From Paracoccaceae bacterium (GTDB taxonomy: Bacteria > Pseudomonadota > Alphaproteobacteria > Rhodobacterales > Rhodobacteraceae), in NCBI GenBank assembly GCA_020446815.1, contig JAGRDY010000026.1, forward strand, positions 186,001 through 250,000: a DNA stretch of 64,000 bases. Reading direction: 5' to 3'. Of the stretch, positions 42,896 to 54,970 are shown one piece after another. The position numbers and the translations under genes are program-made. The notes beneath the pieces are model-generated. The model saw only the letters and a program-made list of their open reading frames with translations, had not been told where the DNA came from and ran no database searches. The number at the start of each line of letters is the position of its first letter. Positions within the stretch are counted from its first letter, which is position 1.

Positions 42896-43057
42896 AATAC
42901 CCGAGAGAGGCCCCCAAAAAAGCGGCCCCCCAAATCCGCGCCCTTCTAGCAACTCTCTTGGCGCGATGCGAGGACAAAAAGGGATGCCGCAGAAAACACT
43001 CGCTGAAAACCTATTATTGACATAATGTGGGCTAAAAAAGTTGAGGCAGAAACAGCA

Positions 43058-43576
43058 ATGAGAAACCCCATGTCAAAAATGACGACAGGGCATGTGATTG
43101 ATCAAAAGATCGACGCGCGCCATCAGGTGACCGCCAAGGGCATTGCCGCGGGCACGGTTATTCTCACTCTCGACGGGGCGCTGCCTGTCGATTTCCTTTC
43201 CCCCGGCGACAGGATCATCACCCGTGAAGGCATGCGGGTTCTGCGCAAGGTCACGACACATCGGTATTCCGGCCCAGCCATCCGCGTGGCCGAAGGTGCC
43301 CTGGGGCATGACCGCCCCGAACAAGCCCTTGTTTTGCCAGTCGATACCATGGTTCTGGTGCGGGATTGGCGGGCCGAGGCGCTGTTTGGCAAATCCCAGG
43401 CGCTGGTGCCGATGTCGCGCCTTGCCGACGGTGAATTCATTGCGCCGACCAGCGTGTTGTCGATGCGGCTTTATGATCTGCAATTCGACTCGCCGCAGAT
43501 CGTCTACGCCGAGGGCCTGGAACTGGCCTGTGACGCGGCAGAGGCGACCGCCGACATACAGATCGCCGCGGAATAA
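43058..43576 (+). CDS. Hint-domain protein lacking the cleavage cysteine
   Basis: Predicted 172 aa. It resembles the Hint (hedgehog/intein) proteins common in Rhodobacteraceae: GTVILTLDGALPVDFLSPGDRIITREG, then VLRKVTTHRY and LVLPVDTMVLVRDWRAEALFGKSQALVPMSRLADG. In typical members a cysteine comes just before G-T-x-I. Here the string is GIAAGTVIL with no cysteine, so self-splicing is unlikely. The only cysteine is near the end (LACDAAE). No secretion signal is seen. GAGGCAG lies before the chosen ATG; the frame opens at 43025. The function is unknown. Confidence 0.8.
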   Translation: MRNPMSKMTTGHVIDQKIDARHQVTAKGIAAGTVILTLDGALPVDFLSPGDRIITREGMRVLRKVTTHRYSGPAIRVAEGALGHDRPEQALVLPVDTMVLVRDWRAEALFGKSQALVPMSRLADGEFIAPTSVLSMRLYDLQFDSPQIVYAEGLELACDAAEATADIQIAAE

Positions 43577-43586
43577 CGCGCCAGCC

Positions 43587-45845
<2,259 letters not shown>

Positions 45846-45922
45846 CATTCCGCACCCGCGGAAAGTGACGTTACCAATTCTCTGTGACACAGAAGATTCG
45901 CCAATCAGAAGGAATGTGAATC

Positions 45923-47329
45923 ATGAGCGCCAAGCACGTTCTCGAACTCATCAAGGATGAAGAAATCGAATATGTCGACGTCCGCTTCACCGACCCCAGG
46001 GGAAAGCTTCAGCATGTGACGCTGATCGTCGACATCATCGACGAGGATTTCTTTGAAGAAGGCTTCATGTTCGACGGTTCCTCCATTGCAGGATGGAAAT
46101 CCATCGACCAGTCCGACATGAAACTGATCCCGGACACGGGGTCGATCTATATCGACCCGTTCTATGCGGAAAAGACGCTTTGCGTGCATTGCAACGTGGT
46201 CGAGCCCGATACCGGTGAACCCTATAGCCGCGATTCGCGCGGCACCGCGACCAAGGCCGAGGCCTATCTCAAATCCACCGGCATCGGCGATACCTCATAT
46301 TGGGGCCCCGAAGCGGAGTTTTTCCTGTTCGACGACGTGCGCTTTTCGGTGGCGATGAACAAGGTTTCGTTCGAAGTCGACGCCATCGACGCCTCCTGGA
46401 ACAGCGACAGCGAATATGAAATGGGCAATTCGGGCCACCGGCCGGGTGTCAAGGGCGGCTATTTTCCGGTCAACCCGACCGATGCCGCCCAGGATCTGCG
46501 CGCTGAAATGCTCTCGACCATGAAGCGCATGGGCATGAAGGTCGACAAGCACCATCACGAGGTCGCCTCGACCCAGCATGAGCTTGGGATGATCTTCGGC
46601 TCATTGGTCGAACAGGCGGACAACATGCAGAAATACAAATATGTGATTCACAACGTGGCCCATGCCTACGGCAAGACCGCCACCTTCATGCCCAAGCCGA
46701 TCAAGGGTGACAACGGATCGGGGATGCATGTGAACATGTCGATCTGGAAGGGCGGCAAACCGCTGTTTGCCGGTGACAAATATGCCGATCTGAGCCAGGA
46801 GGCACTGTGGTACATCGGCGGCATCCTCAAACATGCCAAGGCGCTCAACGCCCTGACCAACCCGTCGACCAACGCCTACAAGCGCCTGATCCCGGGCTTC
46901 GAAGCCCCGGTTCTGCGCGCCTATTCCGCGCGCAACCGGTCGGGCTGCATCCGCATCCCCTGGACCGAAAGCCCCAAGGCCAAGCGGGTCGAGGCGCGTT
47001 TTCCCGATCCTTCGGCAAACCCCTATCTTTGTTTCGCCGCCCTCTTGATGGCCGGAATCGACGGCATCAAGAACAAGATCGACCCCGGCCCCGCCTCGGA
47101 CAAGGATCTTTACGATCTGCCGCCCGAGGAACTGGCCGAAATCCCCACCGTCTGCGGCAGCCTGCGCGAAGCGCTTGAGGCACTGGAGGCCGATCACGAC
47201 TTCCTGCTGGCGGGGGACGTCTTCACCAAGGATCAACTCGAAGGCTACATGGCGCTCAAATGGGAAGAGGTCTATGCCTACGAACACACCCCGCACCCGG
47301 TCGAGTACCAGCTATATTACAGCTGCTGA
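45923..47329 (+). CDS. glnA: Glutamine synthetase type I
   Basis: Predicted 468 aa. [47 protein letters not shown] and [18 protein letters not shown] are the catalytic signatures. The adenylylation tyrosine lies in [11 protein letters not shown], so activity is expected to be switched by GlnE. It joins ammonia to glutamate. It follows glnB; tandem terminators end the transcript. Confidence 0.98.
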   Translation: MSAKHVLELIKDEEIEYVDVRFTDPRGKLQHVTLIVDIIDEDFFEEGFMFDGSSIAGWKSIDQSDMKLIPDTGSIYIDPFYAEKTLCVHCNVVEPDTGEPYSRDSRGTATKAEAYLKSTGIGDTSYWGPEAEFFLFDDVRFSVAMNKVSFEVDAIDASWNSDSEYEMGNSGHRPGVKGGYFPVNPTDAAQDLRAEMLSTMKRMGMKVDKHHHEVASTQHELGMIFGSLVEQADNMQKYKYVIHNVAHAYGKTATFMPKPIKGDNGSGMHVNMSIWKGGKPLFAGDKYADLSQEALWYIGGILKHAKALNALTNPSTNAYKRLIPGFEAPVLRAYSARNRSGCIRIPWTESPKAKRVEARFPDPSANPYLCFAALLMAGIDGIKNKIDPGPASDKDLYDLPPEELAEIPTVCGSLREALEALEADHDFLLAGDVFTKDQLEGYMALKWEEVYAYEHTPHPVEYQLYYSC

Positions 47330-47352
47330 GCGGCGCGAATGTTTGGCGCAAG

Positions 47353-47404
47353 AAGGCCCTCGTCGCGGGGGCCTTTTTTCACTCGTCGCGGGGGCCTTTT
47401 TTCA
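47353..47404 (+). terminator. Terminator of glnBA with a tandemly duplicated 3' half
   Basis: AAGGCCC and GGGCCTT form the stem, followed by TTTTT. The 23 bases 47359-47381 (from CTCGTCGCGGGGG to TTTTTTCA) are repeated exactly at 47382-47404. Only the first copy has its left arm. Confidence 0.85.
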
Positions 47405-47696
47405 TTCGACGCAAGTCATTCATGGCGCGCAACGTGACGACTCCGCGGCCCGCCATGGCGATCCTGTGTCGGCATCAGCCAGGCAGGCGCGAGGCCTGCA
47501 CCCGAACCGATGGCGCCGGGCGGAAATTGCGCGCTTCGGACGGTTGCCGCGAGGATTTGCGGTGTTGACCATTGCGCGCGATTGACCGATCTTTTTTGCA
47601 AGGGATCACACAGGCTTGCCCGATCCACCGACGCTGTCGTCTGGTTGCTCGATACCGCCCGGCTGCCGGCCCTTGGACCTGCTCAACGAGGTTCCA

Positions 47697-48311
47697 TTGG
47701 ACAAACGAAAGACCTACGACCGAATTGCCCGGTTCTACGATCTGCTTGACCTGCCTTTCGAGCACCGCCGCTACCTGCCCTTGCGGCGGGCCTTGTTTGC
47801 GGGGGTGAATGGCGCGTTGCTCGACGCCGGGGTCGGTACCGGCCGAAACTTTCCCTTTTACCCCAGCGGCGCAGAAGTTGTCGGAATCGATCTTAGCCCC
47901 GCCATGTTGCAGCGCGCGACACAGCGAAAGGACGCGCTCGGCACCGCCGTCGAATTGCGCGAAATGAATGTGACACAGTTGGCGTTTGACGATGATCGCT
48001 TCGATGCGGTCATCGCCACCTTTCTGTTTTGCGTTCTCGACAGCAAACACCAGTTGCCCGCCCTCAAGGAGCTGGGGCGGGTCTGCCGCCCCCGCGGCAC
48101 GATTCACATTCTCGAATACGCGATTTCCCAACATCCGCTGCGCCGTTTCATCATGAAGATCTGGGCGCCTTGGGTGCGTTTCGCCTATGGCGCCGCGTTC
48201 GATCGAAACACCGGACAATATCTGGATGCGGCGGGGCTGGAACTGGTTGAAAAAAAGTTTCTTTACAAGGATATCATCAAGCTTTTGACGGTCCGGCCGA
48301 AGACGCCCTGA
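47697..48311 (+). CDS. Class I SAM-dependent methyltransferase
   Basis: Predicted 204 aa. ALLDAGVGTGRNFPFY is the SAM loop, GIDLSPAMLQRATQR and ELGRVCRPRGTIHILEYA follow, as in UbiE/phospholipid methyltransferases. KTYDRIARFYDLLDLPFE is the family N-terminus. The start is TTG at 47697 with GAGG six bases upstream; the frame is open further 5' but without a better site. The substrate is unknown. It resembles the PmtA-like group, but pmtA is already present at 40741. Confidence 0.82.
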   Translation: MDKRKTYDRIARFYDLLDLPFEHRRYLPLRRALFAGVNGALLDAGVGTGRNFPFYPSGAEVVGIDLSPAMLQRATQRKDALGTAVELREMNVTQLAFDDDRFDAVIATFLFCVLDSKHQLPALKELGRVCRPRGTIHILEYAISQHPLRRFIMKIWAPWVRFAYGAAFDRNTGQYLDAAGLELVEKKFLYKDIIKLLTVRPKTP

Positions 48312-48498
48312 CCTGCCGTCGACACCCCCTGGTTGCGGGCACATACATTTGCGGGGCCATTCCGTTTGCCGGCACGGCGGTTGCCGATCACCGCTTCGTG
48401 CAAAAAAGACAGCCTTTGTTGTCTGCTGGCTTCTTGCAGCATGGGAGCGGGCGGCGGCGCCAGCGCCGATATCGCCCCGGGCGGACAGTACGGTTCTG

Positions 48499-49701
48499 TC
48501 AAACAGACAGGCGCGAATAGAGCAAAACGCCCTCCCCCATCAGAACCCGTTCGACCGGGCGCCAGACCGCAGCGAAGCCCAGCATGTCGAGCCTTGCGCC
48601 AGCGGCGATCTGTTGCACCGTCTTTCGCCCGTCGATCTGGCGCAGGATAGGTGCGGCGGCCCGTGCGATCTCATGGCGTCGGCGCGTCTGGTTCCGGGTG
48701 ATCGTCAGGCTGCCATGCTGCTCCACCTGGCGGGCGATATCCGCGCCGCCGACGCCCTTCAGATGCGGGACCGATGTCGGGTCCTTGCCGGCAACCGGCA
48801 TCGCCCGGCCCCTGGGGACGGCATAGACGATATGGGTGCGGATCGTCCCGTCGAGCTTTTCGGCCAGGGTCATCCGCGCCGCCTGATCCAGACCTTCCGG
48901 CAAGGCCGCCCCGTCGGGCATCAAGCGCGCCAGATCGTAAAGCCCGGCCTGCGGCGACCCGGCATGGGCAAGGCCTGCCGCCTCCAGCGCGGCGAGAACT
49001 TCACCGATCAGAAACGGGCGGTCCTGCGAATGCAGCAACAGATCGTAAAACCCGGCGTCGCTTCGCCCGTGATCCGACAGATGCGGATTGCAGCGAAACG
49101 GATGGCCCTCGGGCAGGCGCGCGAACATCGCCCGCGCCATGGTCAGCCGCGCCTTTGGCTCCATGCCGGCGGTGACCGCGCCAAATGCCTCTTGCAACGG
49201 ATAGACCCCGCTGCGCCCATAGGGCGCATAGACCATCAGCCCCATGCCGCCATCCGGGGCCAACGCGGCGGAAAGCGCCTCGAACCCGGCCTGCGGTTCC
49301 GGCAGATGATGCAGCACTCCGCAACAGTCGATATAATCGAACCGCCCCAGATCCGGGGCATCGATCAGGCTGCCGGTGACAAAACGGATACCCGTCAGCC
49401 CGCGCGCCTTGGCCCGCGCCTCGGCCACCGCGCGCGCTGCACGCGAAAGATCGACATAGGTGATGTCATAGGGCCGCCCCGCCGCCGTCAGAACCGCGGC
49501 GATCTGAATCAGCGCATCGCCCGTCCCGCCGCCGGCCACCAGCGCGCGAAACGGTCTGGTCCAGTCGCGCATGCCGCCGAAAACGAAATGGTCGATTTCC
49601 AGAGGATGTGACGGCGATCCGGTGATCAGCCGCTTTCGTTCGTCCGCCGGGTCGCGTTCCGGATAGGGATAGGCTTCATATTGGGCTGCAACATCGTTCA
49701 T
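48499..49701 (-). CDS. Class I SAM-dependent methyltransferase with C-terminal extension
   Basis: Predicted 400 aa. YEAYPYPERDP starts the protein, ALVAGGGTGDALIQIAA is the SAM loop, then VDLSRAARAVAEARA and IDCCGVLHHLPEPQAGF. Residues beyond about 320 form a separate small domain ending RLDMLGFAAVWRPVERVLMGEGVLL, perhaps winged-helix-like. The substrate is unknown. It is divergent from dddP; the 230 bases in between hold ATGCA...TGCAT at about 49699-49717, overlapping the start. Confidence 0.82.
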   Translation of the reverse strand: MNDVAAQYEAYPYPERDPADERKRLITGSPSHPLEIDHFVFGGMRDWTRPFRALVAGGGTGDALIQIAAVLTAAGRPYDITYVDLSRAARAVAEARAKARGLTGIRFVTGSLIDAPDLGRFDYIDCCGVLHHLPEPQAGFEALSAALAPDGGMGLMVYAPYGRSGVYPLQEAFGAVTAGMEPKARLTMARAMFARLPEGHPFRCNPHLSDHGRSDAGFYDLLLHSQDRPFLIGEVLAALEAAGLAHAGSPQAGLYDLARLMPDGAALPEGLDQAARMTLAEKLDGTIRTHIVYAVPRGRAMPVAGKDPTSVPHLKGVGGADIARQVEQHGSLTITRNQTRRRHEIARAAAPILRQIDGRKTVQQIAAGARLDMLGFAAVWRPVERVLMGEGVLLYSRLSV

Positions 49702-49931
49702 GCAAACATCTGTGCATCGACGTCGGCCAAGTGCAACTGCAATTCCCATTCATGCCTTGCGGACAAATCTTCGCGGCACACCAGTTTGCGCGGCTCGAAA
49801 ACACCGCCGCCCGGCTTTCGGGCGATCGCCGAACCCGAGCGGAAAGCCGTAAACGAACCCGGAGCACGTCGCAATCAGAATGGACGGCGCGCATTGCCCG
49901 CGCGCATCCTGCACGCAGCGGAGGATTTCCC

Positions 49932-51275
49932 ATGACCCAGCATTACGCCGACACCCGCAAAATCGACCCGACCAAAGGCACCCACCTGCCCGACGGCACC
50001 CCCAACGACAATGACCGTATCGAAATCGGCCCCACCCGGCTTGCGTTTCGTGAATGGGAAACGGCGGGGCTGACGCTGCCCAACCTGCCCAGGATGCGCG
50101 AATTCCGCTGGAAACGCCTTACTCAGGCGATTGTCGACCGCGGTTGGGCCGGCTTGCTGATGTTCGATCCGCTGAATTGCCGCTACGCCACCGACAGCAC
50201 CTCCATGCAGCTATGGAATACCCACAACCCTTTCCGCGCCATCCTGCTTTGCGCCGACGGCTACATGGTCAACTGGGATTACAAGAACTCGCCCTTTCTG
50301 AGCGATTTCAACCCATTGGTGCGCGAAGTTCGCTCTGGCGCCTCGATGTACTATTTCGCTACCGGTGATCGCGGCAGCATCGTCGCGCGCGAGTTCGTGG
50401 CCGAGGTCGATGAACTGTTGCGCGCACATGCCGGCTCGAACCGCCGGCTTGGCGTCGACAAGATCATGGTGCACGGGCTAAAGGCGCTTGAGGCCGCAGG
50501 CATCACCGTCGAGGAAGGCGAGGAATGCACCGAAAAGACCCGCGCCATCAAGGGCCCCGATGAAATTCTCGCGATGCGCTGCGCCAGTGTCGCTTGCGAA
50601 AACGCCATCACCGTGATGGAAAAGGCCGCCCGCGAGGGCATCCCGCAGGGCAACATGAGCGAAGATGACGTCTGGGCGGTGCTGCACGCCGAAAACATCA
50701 AACGCGGCGGCGAATGGATCGAAACCCGGCTCTTGTCTTCCGGCCCACGCACCAATCCGTGGTTTCAGGAATGCGGGCCCCGGATCATCCAGCCCAATGA
50801 GATCGTCGCCTTCGATACCGATCTTATCGGCAGCTACGGCATCTGCGTCGATATTTCCCGCACCTGGTGGGTGGGTGAGGCCAAGCCGACCAATTCTATG
50901 ATCTATGCGATGCGCCATGCCCATGAACATATCATGACCAATATGGACATGCTCAAGCCCGGCGTGTCGATCAGGGAACTTTCGTTCGGCAGCCACCGGC
51001 TGGACGACAATTTCCAGAAACAGAAATACGGTTGTCTCATGCACGGCGTCGGGCTTTGTGACGAGTGGCCCGCGGTCAACTATCCCGACAGCTGGGTCGA
51101 TGGAGCTTTCGATTATGTGCTTGAACCCGGCATGGTCATGTGCGTCGAGGCCCTGGTCAGCCCCGAGGGGGGGGATTTCTCGATCAAGCTGGAAGATCAG
51201 GTGCTGATCACCGAAACCGGCTATGAAAACCTTACGAAATATCCATTCGACGCACGGTTGATGGGGCAGGCCTGA
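49932..51275 (+). CDS. dddP: Dimethylsulfoniopropionate lyase DddP
   Basis: Predicted 447 aa, M24 peptidase fold. It splits DMSP into dimethyl sulfide and acrylate. The match to Roseovarius DddP as I recall it is very strong: KIDPTKGTHLPDGTPNDNDR, MFDPLNCRYATDSTSMQLWN, ENIKRGGEWIETRLLSSGP and PWFQECGPRI. The metal ligands expected in DddP are present: FDTDLIGSYGICVDISR (two Asp plus a third), HGVGLCDEWP (His), CVEALV and IKLEDQVLI (two Glu). GGAGG lies ahead of the ATG at 49932. No other DMSP gene is adjacent. Confidence 0.95.
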   Translation: MTQHYADTRKIDPTKGTHLPDGTPNDNDRIEIGPTRLAFREWETAGLTLPNLPRMREFRWKRLTQAIVDRGWAGLLMFDPLNCRYATDSTSMQLWNTHNPFRAILLCADGYMVNWDYKNSPFLSDFNPLVREVRSGASMYYFATGDRGSIVAREFVAEVDELLRAHAGSNRRLGVDKIMVHGLKALEAAGITVEEGEECTEKTRAIKGPDEILAMRCASVACENAITVMEKAAREGIPQGNMSEDDVWAVLHAENIKRGGEWIETRLLSSGPRTNPWFQECGPRIIQPNEIVAFDTDLIGSYGICVDISRTWWVGEAKPTNSMIYAMRHAHEHIMTNMDMLKPGVSIRELSFGSHRLDDNFQKQKYGCLMHGVGLCDEWPAVNYPDSWVDGAFDYVLEPGMVMCVEALVSPEGGDFSIKLEDQVLITETGYENLTKYPFDARLMGQA

Positions 51276-51455
51276 GTTGCACCGAGCGCCGCACCGCGCG
51301 CCGCTGTCACAGGCCTGCTCCGCAACCTTGCGGCCGCGGGCATCCGTTTTGTACTCTCCCGCGTCACCATAGCGTGAGCCAGGGGGCACAGGGCTTGCCG
51401 TGGCGGCATGAGACGACCAACCTGCATTCTGATTGCCAGACAGAGGGGAACAGTC

Positions 51456-52679
51456 ATGCCGACCGAGAAAGTCAGCTTTTCCGGCCATTCCGGCGAAAGC
51501 CTCGCCGCGCGGCTTGATATGCCGGACGGCCCCCATCTTGCCACGGGGATTTTCGCCCATTGCTTCACCTGCGGCAAGGACAGCATCGCCGCAAGGCGCA
51601 TCGCGGCACGCCTGGCGGCGATGGGTATCGCCGTGCTGCGGTTTGATTTCACCGGCATCGGCGAATCTGACGGCGATTTTGCGCAAACGGGCTTTGCCTC
51701 CAACGTGAAGGACCTTGTGGCCGCCGCCGCCTATCTCGACAGCCGGAACATGGCGCCGGGCCTGCTGATCGGTCATTCCCTTGGCGGCGCTGCCGTTCTC
51801 GGCGCCGCCCGGGACATATCCAGCGCCAGGGCTGTCGTCACCATCGGCGCCCCGTTCGAACCCGGCCACGTGACCGGCAATTTCGCCAATGCGCTCGGCA
51901 GGATCAAGGCCGAGGGTCAGGCGGAAGTCGATCTTGGCGGTCGCCCGGTCCGCATCGGCCGCGATCTGGTCGACGAGGTCGCAGGTGAACATCTCGGCCC
52001 GGCGATTGCCGGCCTGGGACGCGCGCTTCTGGTCATGCACGCGCCGCGCGACAGTATCGTCGGCGTACAAAACGCCACGCAGATCTTCATGGCCGCCAAA
52101 CATCCCAAAAGCTTTGTCACGCTCGACGATGCCGATCATCTGATTTCGCGGCCCGCCGATGCCGAATATGCCGCCGGCGTCATCGCCGCCTGGGCTTCGC
52201 GCTATCTTGACCTCGCCAAACCCGAACCCGTCGAAAATGCCCCCGAGGGTGTGACCCGCGTGTCCGAGGCCGACGCAGCGGGATTCATGCAAGACATCAC
52301 CCTGGGCGCGCATCACTACCTTGCCGATGAACCGGCGGCCTATGGGGGCACCGACCGGGGAATGTCGCCTTACGGCTTTCTTGCCGCGGGTCTCGGGGCC
52401 TGCACCTCGATGACGGTCCGTATGTATGCGCGGCGCAAGAACTGGCCGCTTGACCATGTCAGTGTCGATGTCAGCCATGCGAAAAGCCATGCCGAAGATG
52501 CCCGCAGCGGCGAACAGATGGTTGACGTCTTTAGCCGCGAAATCACCCTGACGGGGGATCTGGACAGCGATCAGCGTGCCCGCCTGCTGGAAATCGCCGA
52601 CAAGTGCCCGGTCCACCGGACCCTGGAACGATCGGCAAGAATTGAAACCCGGCTTGTCGCAAATCGCCGCGGGCCCTGA
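51456..52679 (+). CDS. Alpha/beta hydrolase-OsmC fusion protein
   Basis: Predicted 407 aa. Residues 1-250 are an alpha/beta hydrolase (nucleophile GHSLGGAAV, oxyanion region [17 protein letters not shown] with the catalytic Asp/His region). Residues 270-407 are an OsmC/peroxiredoxin-like domain: [22 protein letters not shown] and [12 protein letters not shown] hold the two cysteines that reduce organic peroxides. The fusion is common in proteobacteria. GAGGGG precedes the ATG. The role is probably peroxide or thioester detoxification; no partner is nearby. Confidence 0.9.
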   Translation: MPTEKVSFSGHSGESLAARLDMPDGPHLATGIFAHCFTCGKDSIAARRIAARLAAMGIAVLRFDFTGIGESDGDFAQTGFASNVKDLVAAAAYLDSRNMAPGLLIGHSLGGAAVLGAARDISSARAVVTIGAPFEPGHVTGNFANALGRIKAEGQAEVDLGGRPVRIGRDLVDEVAGEHLGPAIAGLGRALLVMHAPRDSIVGVQNATQIFMAAKHPKSFVTLDDADHLISRPADAEYAAGVIAAWASRYLDLAKPEPVENAPEGVTRVSEADAAGFMQDITLGAHHYLADEPAAYGGTDRGMSPYGFLAAGLGACTSMTVRMYARRKNWPLDHVSVDVSHAKSHAEDARSGEQMVDVFSREITLTGDLDSDQRARLLEIADKCPVHRTLERSARIETRLVANRRGP

Positions 52680-52698
52680 CGGGCATGTGAGGCTGTCT

Positions 52699-53115
52699 TC
52701 AGCCGGGGCTGTAGAGGCTCGTCATCGTGTAATCCTTGCGCGGGCCCGTCACGACCCATTGGGCGCGCCACAGAGGCCATTCGGCAAAGCTGTAGCGAAC
52801 CTTGTAGCTGTCCGGGTCGCACCAGTGATCGGCCTCGGGAGCCGCCGGATCGAAGCTGTGGAAAGGTCGGCCATCGGCGTGATCGACGATGATCCGCCCG
52901 TCCTGCGCGCGCCAAAGATAGCCGCGCGTCGCCGTCATGGCCGGCCCCGGCCCGTAGCTCAGCCGCCCGGTCTCATGATAAACGAGCCCCTTTTCGCCAG
53001 CCGTGAAAACGGCATGGCCGATGAAATGCCCTTCCAACCCGGAATGGCGATCGAAAAGCAGCCTGTCTACCGACCACTTTCCCATAAAATCATTCAGGTA
53101 CGGGCCAAAATTCAT
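52699..53115 (-). CDS. DUF6314-like protein
   Basis: Predicted 138 aa. Not assigned a function. It has WSVDRLLFDRHSGLEGHFIGHAVF, YHETGRLSYG and the end RAQWVVTGPRKDYTMTSLY, the pattern of the small beta-barrel family DUF6314. No signal peptide is seen. It is convergent with the preceding OsmC fusion gene and divergent from purB. Confidence 0.7.
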   Translation of the reverse strand: MNFGPYLNDFMGKWSVDRLLFDRHSGLEGHFIGHAVFTAGEKGLVYHETGRLSYGPGPAMTATRGYLWRAQDGRIIVDHADGRPFHSFDPAAPEADHWCDPDSYKVRYSFAEWPLWRAQWVVTGPRKDYTMTSLYSPG

Positions 53116-53316
53116 CTAAGGGTCGAAGCCTGCGGCAATTGCGGTTTGCGGCGCCTTGCCGGGCGCGGGTTCTTTTCCCGCGGATGCCATGCCGCAGGGC
53201 AGCCCGGCGGGCACCGCCATGATGATCTTTCGTCCATTGCACCCGGCTTCGCTTGTTTCCCCGCCGTCCACAGTCTAGGACACGGCCAGCCCTGCGACAA
53301 CGGAAAGGCCGCGCCG

Positions 53317-54621
53317 ATGATCCCCCGCTATTCCCGACCCGAGATGGTTGCTGTCTGGTCGCCCGAATCCAGATTTCGCATCTGGTACGAGATCGAAGCA
53401 CATGCCTGCGACGCACAGGCGGCTCTCGGCGTGATCCCGAAGGCGAACGCGGAGGCGGTCTGGAAAGCCAGGGACGCCGAATTCGACGTCGCCCGCATTG
53501 ACGAGATTGAAGCGCTCACCAAGCACGACGTGATCGCCTTCCTGACCCACCTGGCCGAACACATCGGTGCCGAGGATGCGCGGTTCGTTCATCAGGGCAT
53601 GACTTCATCTGATGTGCTCGACACGACGCTGAACGTCCAGCTTGTCCGCGCCGCCGACATCCTGCTGGCCGACATGGACAAGGTGCTGGCGGGGCTGAAA
53701 AGGCGCGCCCATGAGCACAAGGATACCCTGCGCATCGGCCGCAGCCACGGCATTCACGCCGAACCGACGACGATGGGCCTGACCTTCGCGCGGTTCTACG
53801 CGGAGATGGATCGTAACAAGAACCGGTTGGAAAAAGCCCGCTGGGAAATCGCCACCGGCGCGATTTCCGGGGCGGTCGGCACCTTCGCCAATATCGACCC
53901 GGCGGTCGAGGCGCATGTCTGCGAAAAACTTGGCCTGCGCCCCGAACCGATCAGCACCCAGGTCATCCCGCGTGACCGCCACGCAATGTTCTTTGCCACC
54001 CTCGGTGTCATTGCCTCCTCGATCGAGAACATCGCCACCGAGATTCGCCACATGCAGCGCACCGAGGTTCTGGAGGCCGAAGAGTTCTTTTCCCCCGGCC
54101 AGAAGGGCTCAAGCGCCATGCCGCACAAGCGCAACCCGGTGCTGAGCGAAAACCTCACCGGACTTGCCCGTATCGTGCGCATGGCGGTGATCCCGGCGAT
54201 GGAAAACGTGACCCTCTGGCACGAACGCGACATTTCACATTCTTCCGTCGAACGCAGCATCGCGCCCGATGCGACGATCACCCTCGACTTCGCTCTGAAC
54301 CGGCTGGCCGGCGTCGTGGAAAAACTGGTGATCTACCCTGATCACATGCTGGCCAACATGAACAAGTTCCGGGGGCTGGTCATGTCTCAGCGGGTGCTTC
54401 TGGCCCTGACCCAGGCCGGTGTCAGCCGCGAAGACGCTTACCGCCTGGTGCAACGCAACGCGATGAAGGTCTGGGAAAAGGGCGCCGATTTCAAGACCGA
54501 ACTGCTGGGCGATGCCGAAGTGACCGCTGCCCTCAGCCCCGCCGAGATCGAAGAAAAATTCGATCTCGGATACCACACCAAACACGTCGATACGATCTTT
54601 CGCCGGGTGTTCGGCGCATAA
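53317..54621 (+). CDS. purB: Adenylosuccinate lyase
   Basis: Predicted 434 aa. MIPRYSRPEMVAVWSPESRF is the family start, the fumarase/ASL signature is GSSAMPHKRNP, and TSSDVLDT with RSHGIHAEPTTMG line the active site. It acts twice in purine synthesis. GGAAAGGC precedes the ATG at 53317. Confidence 0.98.
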   Translation: MIPRYSRPEMVAVWSPESRFRIWYEIEAHACDAQAALGVIPKANAEAVWKARDAEFDVARIDEIEALTKHDVIAFLTHLAEHIGAEDARFVHQGMTSSDVLDTTLNVQLVRAADILLADMDKVLAGLKRRAHEHKDTLRIGRSHGIHAEPTTMGLTFARFYAEMDRNKNRLEKARWEIATGAISGAVGTFANIDPAVEAHVCEKLGLRPEPISTQVIPRDRHAMFFATLGVIASSIENIATEIRHMQRTEVLEAEEFFSPGQKGSSAMPHKRNPVLSENLTGLARIVRMAVIPAMENVTLWHERDISHSSVERSIAPDATITLDFALNRLAGVVEKLVIYPDHMLANMNKFRGLVMSQRVLLALTQAGVSREDAYRLVQRNAMKVWEKGADFKTELLGDAEVTAALSPAEIEEKFDLGYHTKHVDTIFRRVFGA

Positions 54622-54730
54622 CCGGCCGATCACACAATCGCGTGAGCATATCGGCCCGCGAAAACCCCGGACTTGCCCGGACCCCGCCATCAGTGGCACC
54701 ATTACGCTGCGTAAAGTTGGAGTCATTGCC

Positions 54731-54892
54731 ATGAAGCCGATTCTTGCCTCTGCCTTGTTTGCGGCGTTGATGATGCCGGCCAGTGTTTTTGCCCAAGGCT
54801 GCCATCACGACGCGCGCCAGGCCCAGATCAGTTGTGCAGAGGGGCAAAGCTGGGATGCCAGCACCCGCACCTGCGTCACTGTCGGAAGCTGA
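54731..54892 (+). CDS. Small secreted three-cysteine protein
   Basis: Predicted 53 aa. A signal peptide (KPILASALFAALMMPASVFA) is followed by a mature part of about 32 residues, QGCHHDARQAQISC and EGQSWDASTRTCV. Similar tiny exported proteins with C-x-EGxxWDxxTxTCV are common in Rhodobacterales. Function unknown. It lies between purB and fliG on the same strand. Confidence 0.75.
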   Translation: MKPILASALFAALMMPASVFAQGCHHDARQAQISCAEGQSWDASTRTCVTVGS

Positions 54893-54970
54893 CGGATCCG
54901 AGCCGCTTGTAACGGCCCCTTAACCGCTTTTTGCGAGTCTGTTCATGTGTTTCGCGTGAAGGGGCCAATC

